From Tomocerus qinae (taxonomy: Eukaryota; Arthropoda; Collembola; Entomobryomorpha; Tomoceridae), in assembly GCA_020055645.1 (NCBI GenBank), contig CM034548.1:1798001-1862000 (forward strand): a stretch of DNA of 64,000 bases, written 5' to 3'. The notes under the pieces were generated by a model. It had not been told where the DNA came from and searched no databases. It saw only the letters and a list, made by a program, of their open reading frames with translations. The number at the start of each line of letters is the position of its first letter. Position 1 is the stretch's first letter. Of this stretch, positions 27,952-45,185 are shown piece after piece. The position numbers were made by a program, and so were the translations under genes.

Positions 27952-28013
27952 TATTATTATTATTATTATTTTATTTTTATTACTTTATTATTATTGTGTA
28001 TTATTATTATTAA
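27952..28013. repeat. ATT-rich microsatellite
   Basis: Interrupted ATT/TTA repeats (TATTATTATTATTATTATTT and variants) over about 60 bp. Confidence 0.8.
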
Positions 28014-29326
28014 TGTGAGCATGAAAATACACAAAATGTTATTGCTTTTATTTGTGTGCTTGAGTTGTACAATATATACCTAATGCGTAACACGTAAGTA
28101 CCTATAGTAATTGAAATAAAAACATGTACCTACCATTAAAGCTACATTCATCCTGTTTGGCATTTTATCAATAATAATAATAAATGGGCAACTTTCCTTC
28201 AACTCTTTTCAGTTCGACAACATAGGTAATATGCACTGTGTCCAACTGATCTGTAATGCTCACTCATGAATAATAAGTATATAGGTAAAGAATGATATTG
28301 CATAATAAGCATCAAATTATAATATAAATCCTCCATCTTCAGCCAGTCAGGAAGATAATACAGATCAGTCTCAAAAACGAAATCCACAAAAATCAATTTG
28401 GCCAGATTACATATAATCCTTAGCATCTTGGACTGCTCCATAAAATTACTTTTTGCTCATAATACGTGTCGTTTGAAAACCATTAAGAAACGTTTTAAGC
28501 CCGTTATTCAAGGTGAATATATTTAAAGAATAATTCCCATTAATCTTTATTGGAGAAAGTGGCAATTGCTGTTGCCCATAGATCGGTATCTATTCTACAG
28601 AACTATTTCTTCAAAACTCAATATAATATTCTAACATAAGATTAATCTTTTAATTGTTAAAGGCAATGGATTAGTTTATTGTGTCTTAATTTGTAACAGT
28701 ATAAATATTATTATTAAACTGGGGTACATACATAAATCAAATTAAGAAATTGAGGAAATGATATATGATCATATTTATTAAAGTATAAATTCAAATCATA
28801 CAAGATAAAATCACTCTATAGTATAATCGTGTTGTTCGAGTTGCGCAGTGAAAAATTCCGTAGATATGTTTGTTTACATCATCGTGTGTTAATTTGCCCC
28901 TCTGATAACGCAGCTAAGCAGGACCCAATCTTAAATGTTACCGAAATCTGATAAATCACAACAAGTCCGTATATTTCATAACAAAGCAGTTCATGCGTTC
29001 TGTTCTGTATGCAAATGTTTCCAGCTTTCGGTTCGCTTAAGATTTCTATTATTCCATGTGCAGGAAAATTTAAAATTTGGCCATTTACATTGTCGAAATT
29101 ATGATACATAACAATACACTTGCCAAGTACCTCCTCCCTGTCCGGAGATATGGACAGTTTTCTAAAACAAAAGTCCCTATACCTATCAATGTAAAATCTC
29201 TACCTCCGACAACGACCCACCACCAAATGAGAAACCATAACCATGAAAAGTTCAATTAGAAAAAGCTATGCATCTGAAATACTTCGTCTCTATCGTCTCA
29301 TCGTACAATATTGCCCCCGGAATACA

Positions 29327-29361
29327 CCTTGAAAAAATGGGGGTCACCCATTTTTTCAAGG
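29327..29361. repeat. Perfect 15 bp stem hairpin
   Basis: CCTTGAAAAAATGGG (29327-29341), a GGTCA loop, and the exact reverse complement (29347-29361). Intergenic; no element ends were recognised around it. Confidence 0.8.
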
Positions 29362-30939
29362 AGAGTTTAAAACTTTTTCCTTGATACACAACTAAATAAT
29401 ATCAATACAGGTGTGCAGGTGGTCATCGGCCAATGCCAATTAATGCCAAATGAGGGGAAAATGGAAAGCTTTCAAAACTGTCACTGTGATTGAACATTTG
29501 AGACAGAAGCCAAGGATTAGCAATCCAAATGCATTCATCAAAAGAAGGAAGTTGTTACTTATAAATAAATAAATTTTAAGTGTACACATAATATTAGGAA
29601 TTCGCACAACTTAAGTTTTACTTCCACGAATACTGCAGTTTACAACCGGGTACAACAATATAACTTGTTTGTACAACTAACTATACGCTAACGCATGTGT
29701 ATGCGCATGTGCATAGAATTTATTTCACTTTATTTCAAAGGAAATTAATTGAAATTAATTGCCATTTACCCTGTCCATTTCATTTATTTTAATAATTTCA
29801 GTTTTCAACAAAAACTGAAGTGAAATATTTCTCGAAATGGTGTCTATTTCTCCATTTATTTCAAGCGAAATATTTCACTTGTTATCCATTTGTTACCCGA
29901 CAAAGTATTATTGCATCCCATCCTTGCATTAATAATTTTTAAGCTAGTATAATATAATAATGGCTTTATTGAGACGATATGGCCTTTGGCCTTTACATCT
30001 TTTTACAACAAATTATTTAAATGTGTAACTTTATTTTTAAGCTAGTAAGTTATTTATTTCTCGTAATACATACAGATGCACATTATTTATAGTGCCACCA
30101 TAACCTCAACCCATCACATAGCTCTCCAATGTTCATGCATATGGGAAAGTCAATTAATTCGAGGAGGGTCAACTATTGTTTGAAGGACTTTGTAAACGTG
30201 AAATAACAATAGTTAGGGGGGCAACTATTTGAGGTGCGAATTAATTCGAGTTATACTGTACCTGAGAATCAAAAAAGGATTGTTTATATACGCAGTAAAA
30301 ATATTAGGTAGAAGAAATTGCATTTCAAATGCAATTATGAGTATTTATATCACCTCCAAAGAAAAACCAGATAAAATTTTCCAAACTTTAAAGATAATAA
30401 CTAACAGGTACACTCACGCATGGCAAAAGTCCTGATGCACGAAAGTCCTGATGTCCTGATTTAATGCAAAATATCAAAATTCATGTAGTGTTAGTGAGAC
30501 AGTGTATTTGCGTATAGCAAATCACTATGACCATAACAATTTCATGCATTGCGAAACCGAACTACTGGTTTACTGGTTTAGTTCAAAAGATCTCTGTCAC
30601 TAAAGTCTACTATATCTCCGCTTCTCAAACCTTTTTTTGAAAAATGGGTCCAAATATGATAGTTCCCATTTAAAGTTTACTGAACATGACATTGAAGTGA
30701 AAGTCACAGCAAATTGTGATCACCTAGCTACTTACTTATTCAATTTATACTTACATTTTACTTACACTGTAAATAGATAACTCTTCATGAGTGAGTTAAA
30801 TACTCATCCATGTATTATATTTTATGCAAAAATATGATTGGGATCATAGTTTTAACTTTAACTGTTCCATTTTATTTTTACCCGAAAGTCAGCACAAACA
30901 TTTACCAGACAAAGCAGCCCTCTCATTGGACGCTCCATG

Positions 30940-31642
30940 TACAGGGTCATCATTTATATAATTCCCCCCCACCACAGCCCAACCCAGAATAGTTATCAAA
31001 ATGGTCTATACACCATCTTGTAGAGAATCTTTTTGCGAATCTAACCGACTCCAACACCATGCAAATCGGTTAAGATAAACCGGATAAAAAAATTTTTGAA
31101 AATAAAAAGTTGAAAATTTTCAGAAATTCTGCCCGCTTTCTAACTTTCCGAATTTCCTCAGGTCCCCAGGAATTTTATTTTGGAATATTGTTTCCAGAAT
31201 CCTTATTAGAATCGCATTTGTGATTTTTCCACCAATTTTCATCAAAATCGGAGGTGGTCAATTTTTCAACCTTTTTGTGGATTACTCCAATTTTGACAAA
31301 ATCTCAAAAAAGTTGAAATATTGACCACCTCCGATTTTGATGAAAATTGGTGGAAAAATCACAAATGCGATTCTAATAAGGATCCTGGAAACAATATTCC
31401 AAAATAAAATTCCTGGGGACCTGAGGAAATTCGGAAAGTTGGAAAGCGGGCAGAATTTCTGAAAATTTTCAACTTTTTATTTTCAAAAATTTTTTTATCC
31501 GGTTTATCTTAACCGATTTGCATGGTGTTGGAGACGGTTAGATTTGCAAAAAGATTCTCTACAAGATGGTATATAGACCATTTTGATAACTATTCTGTGT
31601 TGGGCTGTGGTGGGGGGGAATTATATAAGTGATGACCCTGTA
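30940..31642. mobile_element. 703 bp near-perfect palindromic (foldback) element
   Basis: Two arms of about 340 bp (30940-31279 and 31303-31642) are reverse complements with only scattered mismatches, around a short centre near 31291. The ends read TACAGGGTCATCA...TGATGACCCTGTA with a TA at each extremity. That fits TA target duplication and CAGGGT-type ends as in Tc1/mariner-pogo type MITEs. A C-run near 30964-30971 and its matching G-run near 31611-31619 differ slightly in length. No protein is encoded. A transcript would fold into a long double-stranded hairpin. Confidence 0.85.
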
Positions 31643-34600
31643 TTTCCCTATTTAAAATCAAATTTCAAAGTTCAGCCAAGTCCCCAGCGTCCCCACACAT
31701 CCTTAAGGACCGCAATTCAACTTAATACTTTATACAACAATTTTGTATGTTACAAATTGCAAGGTTTTCCTTTCGGTAAATAAAATGCTATTTATGCGAC
31801 AAAATTTCATGCTCAGTAGTATTATTTATTAGAAACGATTGTTGAATGAAGTTTTGGGTATTCGGGAATTTTCGTAATGGTGTTTGCACTAAATGTCTAT
31901 CCAATGAGACACCATAAACAATTTGAATGGCAGTTTTGTCTCAAAGCAATATTTAAGTATATTCGATCTTATCGTGGCTTTAGAATTATATAGGTAGGTA
32001 ATAGTAATTGCAACCAGTGCTTATAAAAACCTGCAATTAGTGCATACATAATATATTAATTGGGCATTACAATGTTCCACGCATTAATATAACAACAAAG
32101 ACCCTAATTTGCTTGGTTTATATTACTGGGTAGGTTGCCAAATATTTGTATCAAAATGCTGATAGAAAATTGAATAATTTTGAAAGCTTGCTGTCAGAGA
32201 ACAGTGTTATGATAATTCCATGCAACCTTTGATCTGCTAATAACCAAACATAAGAGCAGTTAAAAACAAAGTTGCAGCAATTAGCGATTAATAAGGACGC
32301 CAATAATTAGCAGGTACCATAATTGTGTACTTTTACAAAAGAGACCATTGGCGTTGAAGTTACGACGATGAGTATTAAATTGTATGGACATAGTTAGAAC
32401 ATGCAACTCTCGTGTAGGGGCATCCGGTCAGAATTTCTTATTTTGCTGCATAAGTGTGTGAGGGAGGGGCAACGCAGCCTATTGGCTGCTAAAAGGAGAA
32501 TCTATGAAAGTGTAGTGTACTATGCAATGGGTTTAGATAGTGGAGAGTAGTGCATGAGTTAACAGAGTTGAGTTGAACAGCATTTTCATCGAGTATTTGA
32601 GACAAGAGACCATTCGGTCTTATCAGCCAGTGGCAGATTGTCAAGTATTTTCTCAGAGGAGAGCGTGAGTACATCTCAATTGTATTTCTATAATCTGACG
32701 AATTCCAACGCAATGAAATTGTTTGGGTTGGAGAATCACCAAAACTTTGTATGTAGCAGTGGAAAATATTTTTCTCGTGAATTTATGCGTGTCGCTTCGT
32801 ATGTTCTGTATTATAAACAGATTCCTGTCTATACACATGCATGGGGTGATTGTACACACTGTACCTACTCTTTATAGTAGACTCTATATTCTCTGAAACT
32901 GGATAGAAAGGATAATAGGGCTTTGAACAGCGAATACCTGGTTTGGTTACATTTTGAAGGCGATAGACCTGAGGCCAAACCAGAACCAGACCTTCTATAG
33001 AACAGAAGTACATTTATTACCATTTACTATTCTCACAACGAGTCACGTACCGATGATGCAAAACCAAACCGGCTCGGTGCTGGCCATGTGAGGATAACAC
33101 GCATGTCTAGCAATGGTCAGTCTTTCTCCCCTTTTTACCATTTTACCCACCTGGGAAAATGGCAAAAGCTAATTAAGTTGAACATCAGTTAGAAACGGAA
33201 GGAGCTGCTCCTTATTTGGATCAGTCGAGTTAACTTAACGCAGTCCATTTATGGTGCCCCAAATTTCACTTTCTTCTGTTTCTCCCGTTTCTAACATCCA
33301 CAGCATCGTTTTTGCTAGTGTAAACCGTTTTGAAAATATTTTAACTGAAGTTACCATACACACACTCATCGTTACTATACATAGAATTATTTCTTTCCAT
33401 GTCGTATGTCTCTATCTATCTATGCCAAGGACGATGCAGCTTTTTGTTGCAATGTGCATTGCACATGAGCGTATACCATGCATATTATTTCATAAAACAA
33501 GGAAGTCCAATATGAGTGAACATTAGCTTATGTCGAAATTAAACAATCTTAATATGCCTAATCATTTTGAAATTCAGCAATAGTACTGGGAACCTAGTTC
33601 CATTATAACAAGATTCAGACTGAGTGGAGAAACTCATTTGGGGCTGGGCGTTTAATTCCATACGTCGACATGACTCGACTTAATGTCCTCGACATTCTAC
33701 GGCATTCTACCCATTCCATCTTACCCCTCTTATCACAATGTTATTTTATCTCCCCAGAACTAAATTGGATGATTCATAATCTTCTGTGATGAAAATAGTG
33801 ACCAGATTGGTATTATATAAATAAGACTATTGAAAAATAATAGACATTTCTATAATTGCATCAAATTGTTTACTCGTCTTGTGAGTGAATTAAATGTATA
33901 TATTATTGATTGCTAAGAAATGACGGTGACTAGAAACCAGTCCTACTCCTTCCTTATACAGTCCAAGTCAGGCTAAATTTTGAGGGGTAGGAGAGTTTCT
34001 AGCCTAAACATTTTCCGAGAGAAAAATAGGTTGCTACAACCACTGTAAAGATTTTAATAAAAGCTGGGCAGGGATGCCTAATTTAAAATCCGATTTGAAT
34101 TTAAGTGTGTTAAATTTAAATGGGTAAATTCGGACATGCTGTGGACAGTGTAATGGTTTATTAAGAGGATGTTTTACATTTGGTGGATGGCATTGCACCC
34201 TGCCAGACCAACTAAATTCTACGAGAATGAATTTCTTTTTGTTGGTGGCTTAGTGTAGTGCTGGGCTAGGGGGATGGGCTCGTACGTATAGGCTATAGTG
34301 GAATAGATAACAAGTCATACTGTACACACAACTTGTATTTGCATCACACGAGTCCATTATAACAGTTTTATATATTTACACACAACTTGACGAGTATATC
34401 TATATTACATTCTCTGCTTTCTTATAGATTTGAATAACAGTTACAAAGTTACAATAGATTTGCAGATGACAGTGTCTGTAAGCAAGTGAAATAAAAGAGT
34501 GAGATAAGAATGTATAAAGATCTGTAAATGTGCAGGGGCAAAGACAACAGTCTCTCTGAGGGCACAGACCATTTTTCTATATTAATTATACCGCACAAAT

Positions 34601-36572
34601 TTCTAAATGATATACACAAGCAAACAATATAAAGAGGAGCTACGTCCTTAGTCGAGCTAAAGCAAACAACCCTTAAAAGAATGAAATAATGTAGATAATA
34701 GGACAGAGAGATTAGAGAGACAGACGTCGAGGAGAAAAAGTTTATCAGGTTTTAGCATAGAATAGAACAGATCAGATCAAATCAGAAGTGAGATCAGATA
34801 AGACACAAATAGAAATTCTAAAGCAATGTACCAATATAACTACCTCAATTGAATTTAATGATAATCGCCAAGATATATGTGAACATTTGTCTCAGTCTGT
34901 GCTACTTTGGATGGAAATGGAAACCCAAATCATAAAAAACACCTACAAATGAAAACATAAATTATTCGAGACAACCCTCAGGGAGCCTACCAAGACGTTG
35001 CCCGGAACGGCTCCTTACTTTCTTCGATCGGGTATGAATTGTGGGTTATAATATATCAATACAAATATACCTAAATAATATTTTAAATAAACAAGTATCT
35101 TTTTCCAGCACCTTTGGACATAATATTTTACAGCAAATCTTTAGATTACACAATATCACATTCTTAGCAGCCTTGATCATGCAATTCCGATTTGTTCTAA
35201 TTGCATTGAATATGGATGCGAGACACGGAAACGGCGTTCACATTCAAAGACATAGTTCACGTCCAGGAGACTTGAACCGATAATTTATTGACACATATTT
35301 TAGATGTAAACTGATATAATCACAAGAACTGTCTTCAAGCTACAATTATTAATTAGTCTGGGTATGGCACTATTATTAGGTGTAGGTAGCTACACTAGCC
35401 AAGCCACAGTATTAATAGTGTATGTAGTAGAGTTACGAGTTTTAAATCTCTTTTTACGGAGCTAAATAATACAAACAGTATAATGATATTGTCCCAATGT
35501 TACTATTGCAGCGGAGCTGAGGTGATTCAAATGACTCCTGGCTAGGCTCGTCAGATCTGAAGAAGATCCAGTCCAGCATTCGAGTCTACAAAGCACTGAT
35601 ACAACTAACTCTACCGACTATTAGTCAATATAGGACTCGTGTCACTTTGAGATTCGGACAAATCATTTCAGACGGACTCTTTCAGGGTCTGTCGTCAGTC
35701 TTCCCAGCCAAGTAAGAAATCTCATTTCTCCAACTCTGCTCCAATAATTAATCTGTACTTGACAACTCCAATGTTTGTACTTGATGTTAGGCAGTCTGAA
35801 AAATCGTCATGCGTCACACAGAACATGACAGACTCACTTACCCATCTTCTCTTACTCATTATCTGAACATGAGTACATCTGCACCTTCTTATTATCGTTA
35901 TTCCAACTGCCATACATAAGCACCATTGAATGAATGAAAGATTATCTATGCAGCAGTTAAGGAGCACCAGCTCCTAATAGACCTAATAAACTTATTTAAT
36001 AAACTCTGGCAGGCAAGAGCAACTTGTTTATTACCTGATACAATGGGACAAATAGACTACATTCATGACTATCACGGACTATCTATTCTATTTAGTGTAC
36101 TATTAATATTAAGACAGATTATACGAGGAGGAATATAAAAATGTACGCACATTTATTTCGAAGAGTAAATGAAACTTTTTTATCACAGACAACCATCAAA
36201 CGGAGAGTCACTAAACTTATGCCGATGAATTCCTTGGGAAGTGTAAATACACATTTTGCTGTATTTCTACACGTTTACTCGTTCGGGGCAAACGGCAAAC
36301 CAACAGGCTTTGTATGATAGTTTAAATTTAAATAGCCTTATGTGATGTTCAGTGATTTATTTTAGATCGGCCATTTAAGGGTTTAGTTGGCTTGGCTTTA
36401 GTTGGTTTAGCCTGGCCTTTAATGATCTACAACTGTAGTAAATGGCCTAAAGGTCAAAAATGATAATATCTCCTCTGAAAAAGTCCTTTTTGAGTATAGA
36501 ACTCTCTACCGCCAAATGGACTGATATAAATTGCTTACAACACTTGCAAGCCAATTTTATTCACCAATCAAT

Positions 36573-36600
36573 AGAAAATTAATCAACTGATTAATTTTCT
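36573..36600. repeat. Perfect 13 bp inverted repeat
   Basis: AGAAAATTAATCA, a 2 bp spacer AC, then TGATTAATTTTCT. AT-rich, so chance is possible; intergenic. Confidence 0.6.
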
Positions 36601-37211
36601 TTGGTTGAAATTGTTATTTTTGGCTATAATACCTATTTAGTCAATGGTCAACAACGATTTTAGCTACTAAGCCATTTTAGCCACTGCTAGTTGTATGTAA
36701 TAGCCAGTGTTTAAACTGACAGTTACAACTATATACATAATCATTCTTAAGCACGTATTAAAAATTCAAATTTTTGTGTTATGACATCGATCAAGGTCAG
36801 CACAAGAAAATATTTACAGTTTAGAGAACGTACACAATGGGATATTCAGTAGAAAATCATAGCTTATCATAATATAGTTTAGTTATTACTTTCTCAAGGA
36901 CTAAAGCAGAGACGGGTGTTATTTCATACGGGGTGGGTGATGGATTATGGGATGGAGCTGCTCCTCTCACGACGGGCCTTCTGAAAACATAACAGCCGAT
37001 GGAATTATAATTTGAGACTGCAGTTGGATGATGCATATTATATATATAGTAGGAGGTTGTTGTTTATCAACTATCGCTGATCTGCTAGGTCAGCTATTTA
37101 GGCCCAGTCGACGGAGCTCAGAAATGGATCCATGGCCTTGATGTTATCTGCATACATTGGCTACAATGTTGCACAAATCTTCAGTTTAGTTCGCAGTGTC
37201 AAAGCATGCAA

Positions 37212-37472
37212 TCATTGACCCTTCTCGCCAACTGATCTTTTAGTCAGATTGAATTTCACTGGAAGTGCAAGTGCATTATAGTGGCATGAAGCGTATTTCG
37301 CAGACCGCCAAGAATTCCTGAGAACGGTGACATTTTCGGGATTCCAGGGACTCCCTAGTGATTCTCCTTGCATTGAGTGGAGGAAAGTCAGGGCGGCGAG
37401 GACGAGGATGTAAATGCAGTGAAGGGGCAGGCGACAATAACGTCCAGTCCGTCCCGCCAAGTGGCAGTGGCT
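37212..37472 (-). CDS. Possible signal-peptide first exon, unassigned
   Basis: A minus-strand frame in a locally GC-rich patch begins MLSHCHLAGRTGRYCRLPLH and continues with the hydrophobic run CIYILVLAALTFLHSMQG, then ESLGSPWNPENVTVLRNSW. This resembles a signal peptide followed by the start of a secreted or membrane domain. No strong GT donor is obvious and no downstream exons were found on the minus strand, so it may be chance. The frame closes at 37212. Confidence 0.25.
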   Translation of the reverse strand, partial: SHCHLAGRTGRYCRLPLHCIYILVLAALTFLHSMQGESLGSPWNPENVTVLRNSWRSAKYASCHYNALALPVKFNLTKRSVGEKGQ

Positions 37473-38985
37473 CAACATGTCTCTGTCCGTCATAGTCATA
37501 CCCACGCAAACAACAATGTTTTATGCCATTACAATTATCGTATTTCTTTCTTTCGTCTGTAAGTACATTTGGACGTGGATTCTTTATTAGTTATCTAAAC
37601 CGTCTCCTGCACATTAATTGCCCACTGGAATGTTGCTGTGATAGAAATTTATTCCCGACTTTCAATTCAAAGTTCAAAAGCACAATATGGGGGAGACCAA
37701 TTGTACGAAATTAATTCCCTACTTTCTAACTATTTTTCAAAAGCATATTTTGCTGCATGACATAAGTACCTACAACAGCTAGCATCATCGATCTATGTGG
37801 ACATTTTTCATGAGTCTCAATAGTCTCAATCAATCAAGAGAATAATATAGGAAGTATTGGAAGAGTGGTGACTGGGATTCTGAAATAACTCAATTCAATC
37901 TTCCACAATTTTTTACACTATCCATAGACAATCAATCAAACTTCCCCCAAAACCCGGTTTAGTAATAGTAGATGAAAAATTGTGGTCTATGGAAGATTAA
38001 ATGTTTTAATGAATTTAATTGATTGCTTCCACGATTCTAATTACTGTGGCTAGTTAATAATTGGTACATTTCCAGAAGCATGTAAATCCTCCAACACTTG
38101 CATGTTATTTTGTACAGAAAATATGACGTTATTAACACAAGTTTTTACTATTTATAATATTACATATCAAATCTTATTTCACCGGCTGCGAATCCATATA
38201 CACATCGGAATGTGAGAATTAAAAATAATGTCATAATAAAATGCTAACCAATTGACATATATAATTGCTTGTAAGAACAGGAATATTGTTACTATATTAT
38301 ACTTCGTTATGGTATTTTTGAACTATGCTAGTTGGAAGATCATCTAATTGTTCACCAAAATGTTTTTTGAACTTGTTTAAGTTATTAACATATGATTTAC
38401 CAAAATTGAGCAACAAACGACTTTTTTCTACTGTAACAGGACAAAAATTGGCCAAACTTATGCACAGGATACACGAACGAGGATGGCACATTTTTGTAAA
38501 TTGTTTATAAATTGTAAAATAAACGCTAGCAGACCCTTTACTCAAGGACAAGCCATTTTTTTAAATTCTCACTTCAATAATTCCAAATATTGAAGTATAC
38601 ATGAATAGGAGTATACACATGCACATGTGCAAGTTAATAAATCGGATGGGGGAGTCAAGTTTAGAGTAGGGGATTTGACACTTTTTTGAAATTTCAAAAA
38701 GTTAATTAAGGATAGCTTGTAGAAAGCGGCTGTTTTTCATACGTTTTTACGAGGTTACTAGGTTACCAAATTTTTAAACACATTCTTTTAAATTCGGAAT
38801 TTTTGGGTCTAAAAAGTTAAAACAATGAAAGAATGTGAATGAATTCGAACATTGAATGGACAAGATTAATTTGTTAAGTAATCATGAATTGCAAGTGAAA
38901 TATTTCGCTTGAAATGAAAAGTGAAATAAATGACTTTATTTCGCGAAATATTTCACTTCCACTTTTGTTTGAAAAGTGAAATAAA

Positions 38986-40229
38986 TAAAATATTTACAAT
39001 CATCCACTCCGAACCGGCTCTTTAGGGCTCGCAGTAATCAATATCGTTGCCGTAATATGTACGGTGAATGTAAGGTGAAATTCAATAAAGTGAAATTAAG
39101 TTATTTATTTCGTTGGTTCGATGTGAAATGAAGTCATTTATTTCGCCTGTACAAGTCCAAGGTGAAATAAAGTCATATCTAAAGTGAAATAAAGTCTATA
39201 TACTTCACTTTATTTTCTTTTATTTAATTTATTTCAATTAAATTCCTTTATTTAATTTATTTCAATTAATTTCCTTTATGTAATTTATTTCAATTAAATT
39301 CCTTTATTTATTTCATTTCAATTAAATTACTGTATTTATTTCATTTCAATTAAATTCCTTTATTTAATTAATTCCTCTATTTAATTTATTTCAATTAATT
39401 TCCTTTATTTAATTTATTTCAATTAATTTCCTTTATTTCCTTTATTTAATTTATTTCAATTTATTTCATTTATTTCAACTACTTTCATTTAATTTCAATA
39501 TATTTTATTTAATTTCATTAATTTCACTTTTTAAAATACAATCATTGAAAAGTGAAATAAATATGCCAACCCTGCAAATAATTAATTAATTAATAATCAT
39601 TATTTAGGCAATTTAAAACTATATAGTTGTTTCAATTGTCAGTTCGCAAACTGAATTGAATAAGTGTAGATTTTTAACGGCAGTATTGATAAATATAGTC
39701 TGCTAAATGAACTGATAAATATAAATTATTCCATATACTGCTTAATGACATCGTATGTCAAAAATTCGCCATATTCATACAAATATTATAACCAAAAAAA
39801 CTATTATTTGGCTCTTGCCATAAAATGAGTTGCTATTGTTAAGCAGCCCAACTTATCGTATATAAACGGAAAGTTAAGCGGTTTTAAATTTCTACATTTT
39901 CTCAAGCTCAAAAATACTCGAATGCTATTTATTTCGAGATATTTAAAATACTTCAAGACCATCGGAAATGGCATGTCTTAAATTTTTATGTAATAGTTTA
40001 ATTCAAACTGGCATCTCAAAATCAAAGAAAAAGCAATGCTTTCTCTAAACACTGAACATTTTTGTTATTTCGAGGCTATTTTAGTTATTTTAGGTTCTGT
40101 ACTATTACTTGTATATCTGTAGTTGTAATTGTATGTGTACTTTCACCGTACATATTACGGCAACGGCATTCATTGCCGCAAGTCCCTAAAGAGCGGGTTC
40201 GGAGCGGATGATTGTGAATGATATTTTAC
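38986..40229. repeat. Inverted-repeat pair enclosing a TTTATTTCAATTAA-rich array
   Basis: An arm of about 82 bp at 38986-39067 (with CCGAACCGGCTCTTTAGGG and CGTAATATGTACGGTGAA) matches the reverse complement of 40142-40229 imperfectly. Between them, about 39190-39540 is a head-to-tail array of TTTATTTCAATTAAATTCC-like units. Flanking and internal DNA repeats GTGAAATAAAGT words. Similar GAAATATTTCACTT words occur near 29720-29885, so this is a dispersed family. It may be a non-autonomous DNA element; no target duplication was identified. Confidence 0.65.
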
Positions 40230-40905
40230 TTGTTCGGCTGCAGCTATCTCATCTAATTAATTTTACGTTTTCTCACAGTGGTTTTTTGGTTTGATGTGGC
40301 GTATTTCTCAAATTTGAATTAGGCTAATTTTAACCCTGAAAGATTGGGAAAGAAAGGTGACAAATAGATTGAAGGCTTTTGTGTGTGTTTCGTTGACCTG
40401 TCAGGAGACTTTTGCTTCTTGTGACTATGCGATACCTGTTGAAATTCACTTTTAAGTGAATACAGAGACAAGGAAGATTAGTATCTAGTCTGTCACTGAA
40501 AACTCTGATTCCAGTCAATCCCAGTCGTGTTGTTTAATTCTGTTGTCAAAACCAAACTGATATTTAAATTATTCTCCAATTGCACATAATAACTTCTTAG
40601 GTGCGTCAGCCGTTTTACTAAGCAACTTAGTGGAATCAGCCACGAACGTTGTCAATTTACATTGAATTGAGTACATTTTTTGGGAAGGGCCGCAAGTACC
40701 AAGTTTCCATCTTTTGCTCTTATTATAAAGAAACTAGATATGACGCACCTTTCATGTCAAACAGAGAAATTGTCACCCCTTTATAAATATGTGAATTTCA
40801 ACAGGCACTTTCTATTTACTATTAGTTCTTCTTCACTGTTCAGTTGAAGCAGGATAACTGCTTGTAATAACTCCTACTTTGTGGCAATAAGCGGACATCG
40901 CCAAA

Positions 40906-45029
<4,124 letters not shown>

Positions 45030-45079
45030 AGTGCTGTAAGAAACTGAACAATATATTGTATTACTATTATGTCTTCATT

Positions 45080-45185
45080 ATTAAATTTATTGTACACAAT
45101 TATTATACTTACAGTTGAGCATGTTAAAAAGTATGTTTGCCAAGTGTAAAATAAGCACAAAATCGAGAATTGTGTTGGGAATAAA
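45080..45185 (+). terminator. Polyadenylation signals of the DPP8/9 gene
   Basis: ATTAAA at 45080-45085 and canonical AATAAA at 45180-45185, 51 and 151 bp past the stop codon. The second is the more likely signal. Confidence 0.5.

Larger units (their letters stand above)
24811..40905. other. 16 kb intergenic region rich in repeats
   Basis: Lies between the 3' end of the mucin-like gene and the DPP8/9 start, both on the + strand. It contains AGT and ATT microsatellites, a 703 bp palindromic element, hairpins at 29327-29361 and 36573-36600, and the T/A-rich array with flanking inverted repeats at 38986-40229. One locally GC-rich minus-strand frame near 37212-37472 could be a signal-peptide exon. 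No other gene could be supported. Confidence 0.5.
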
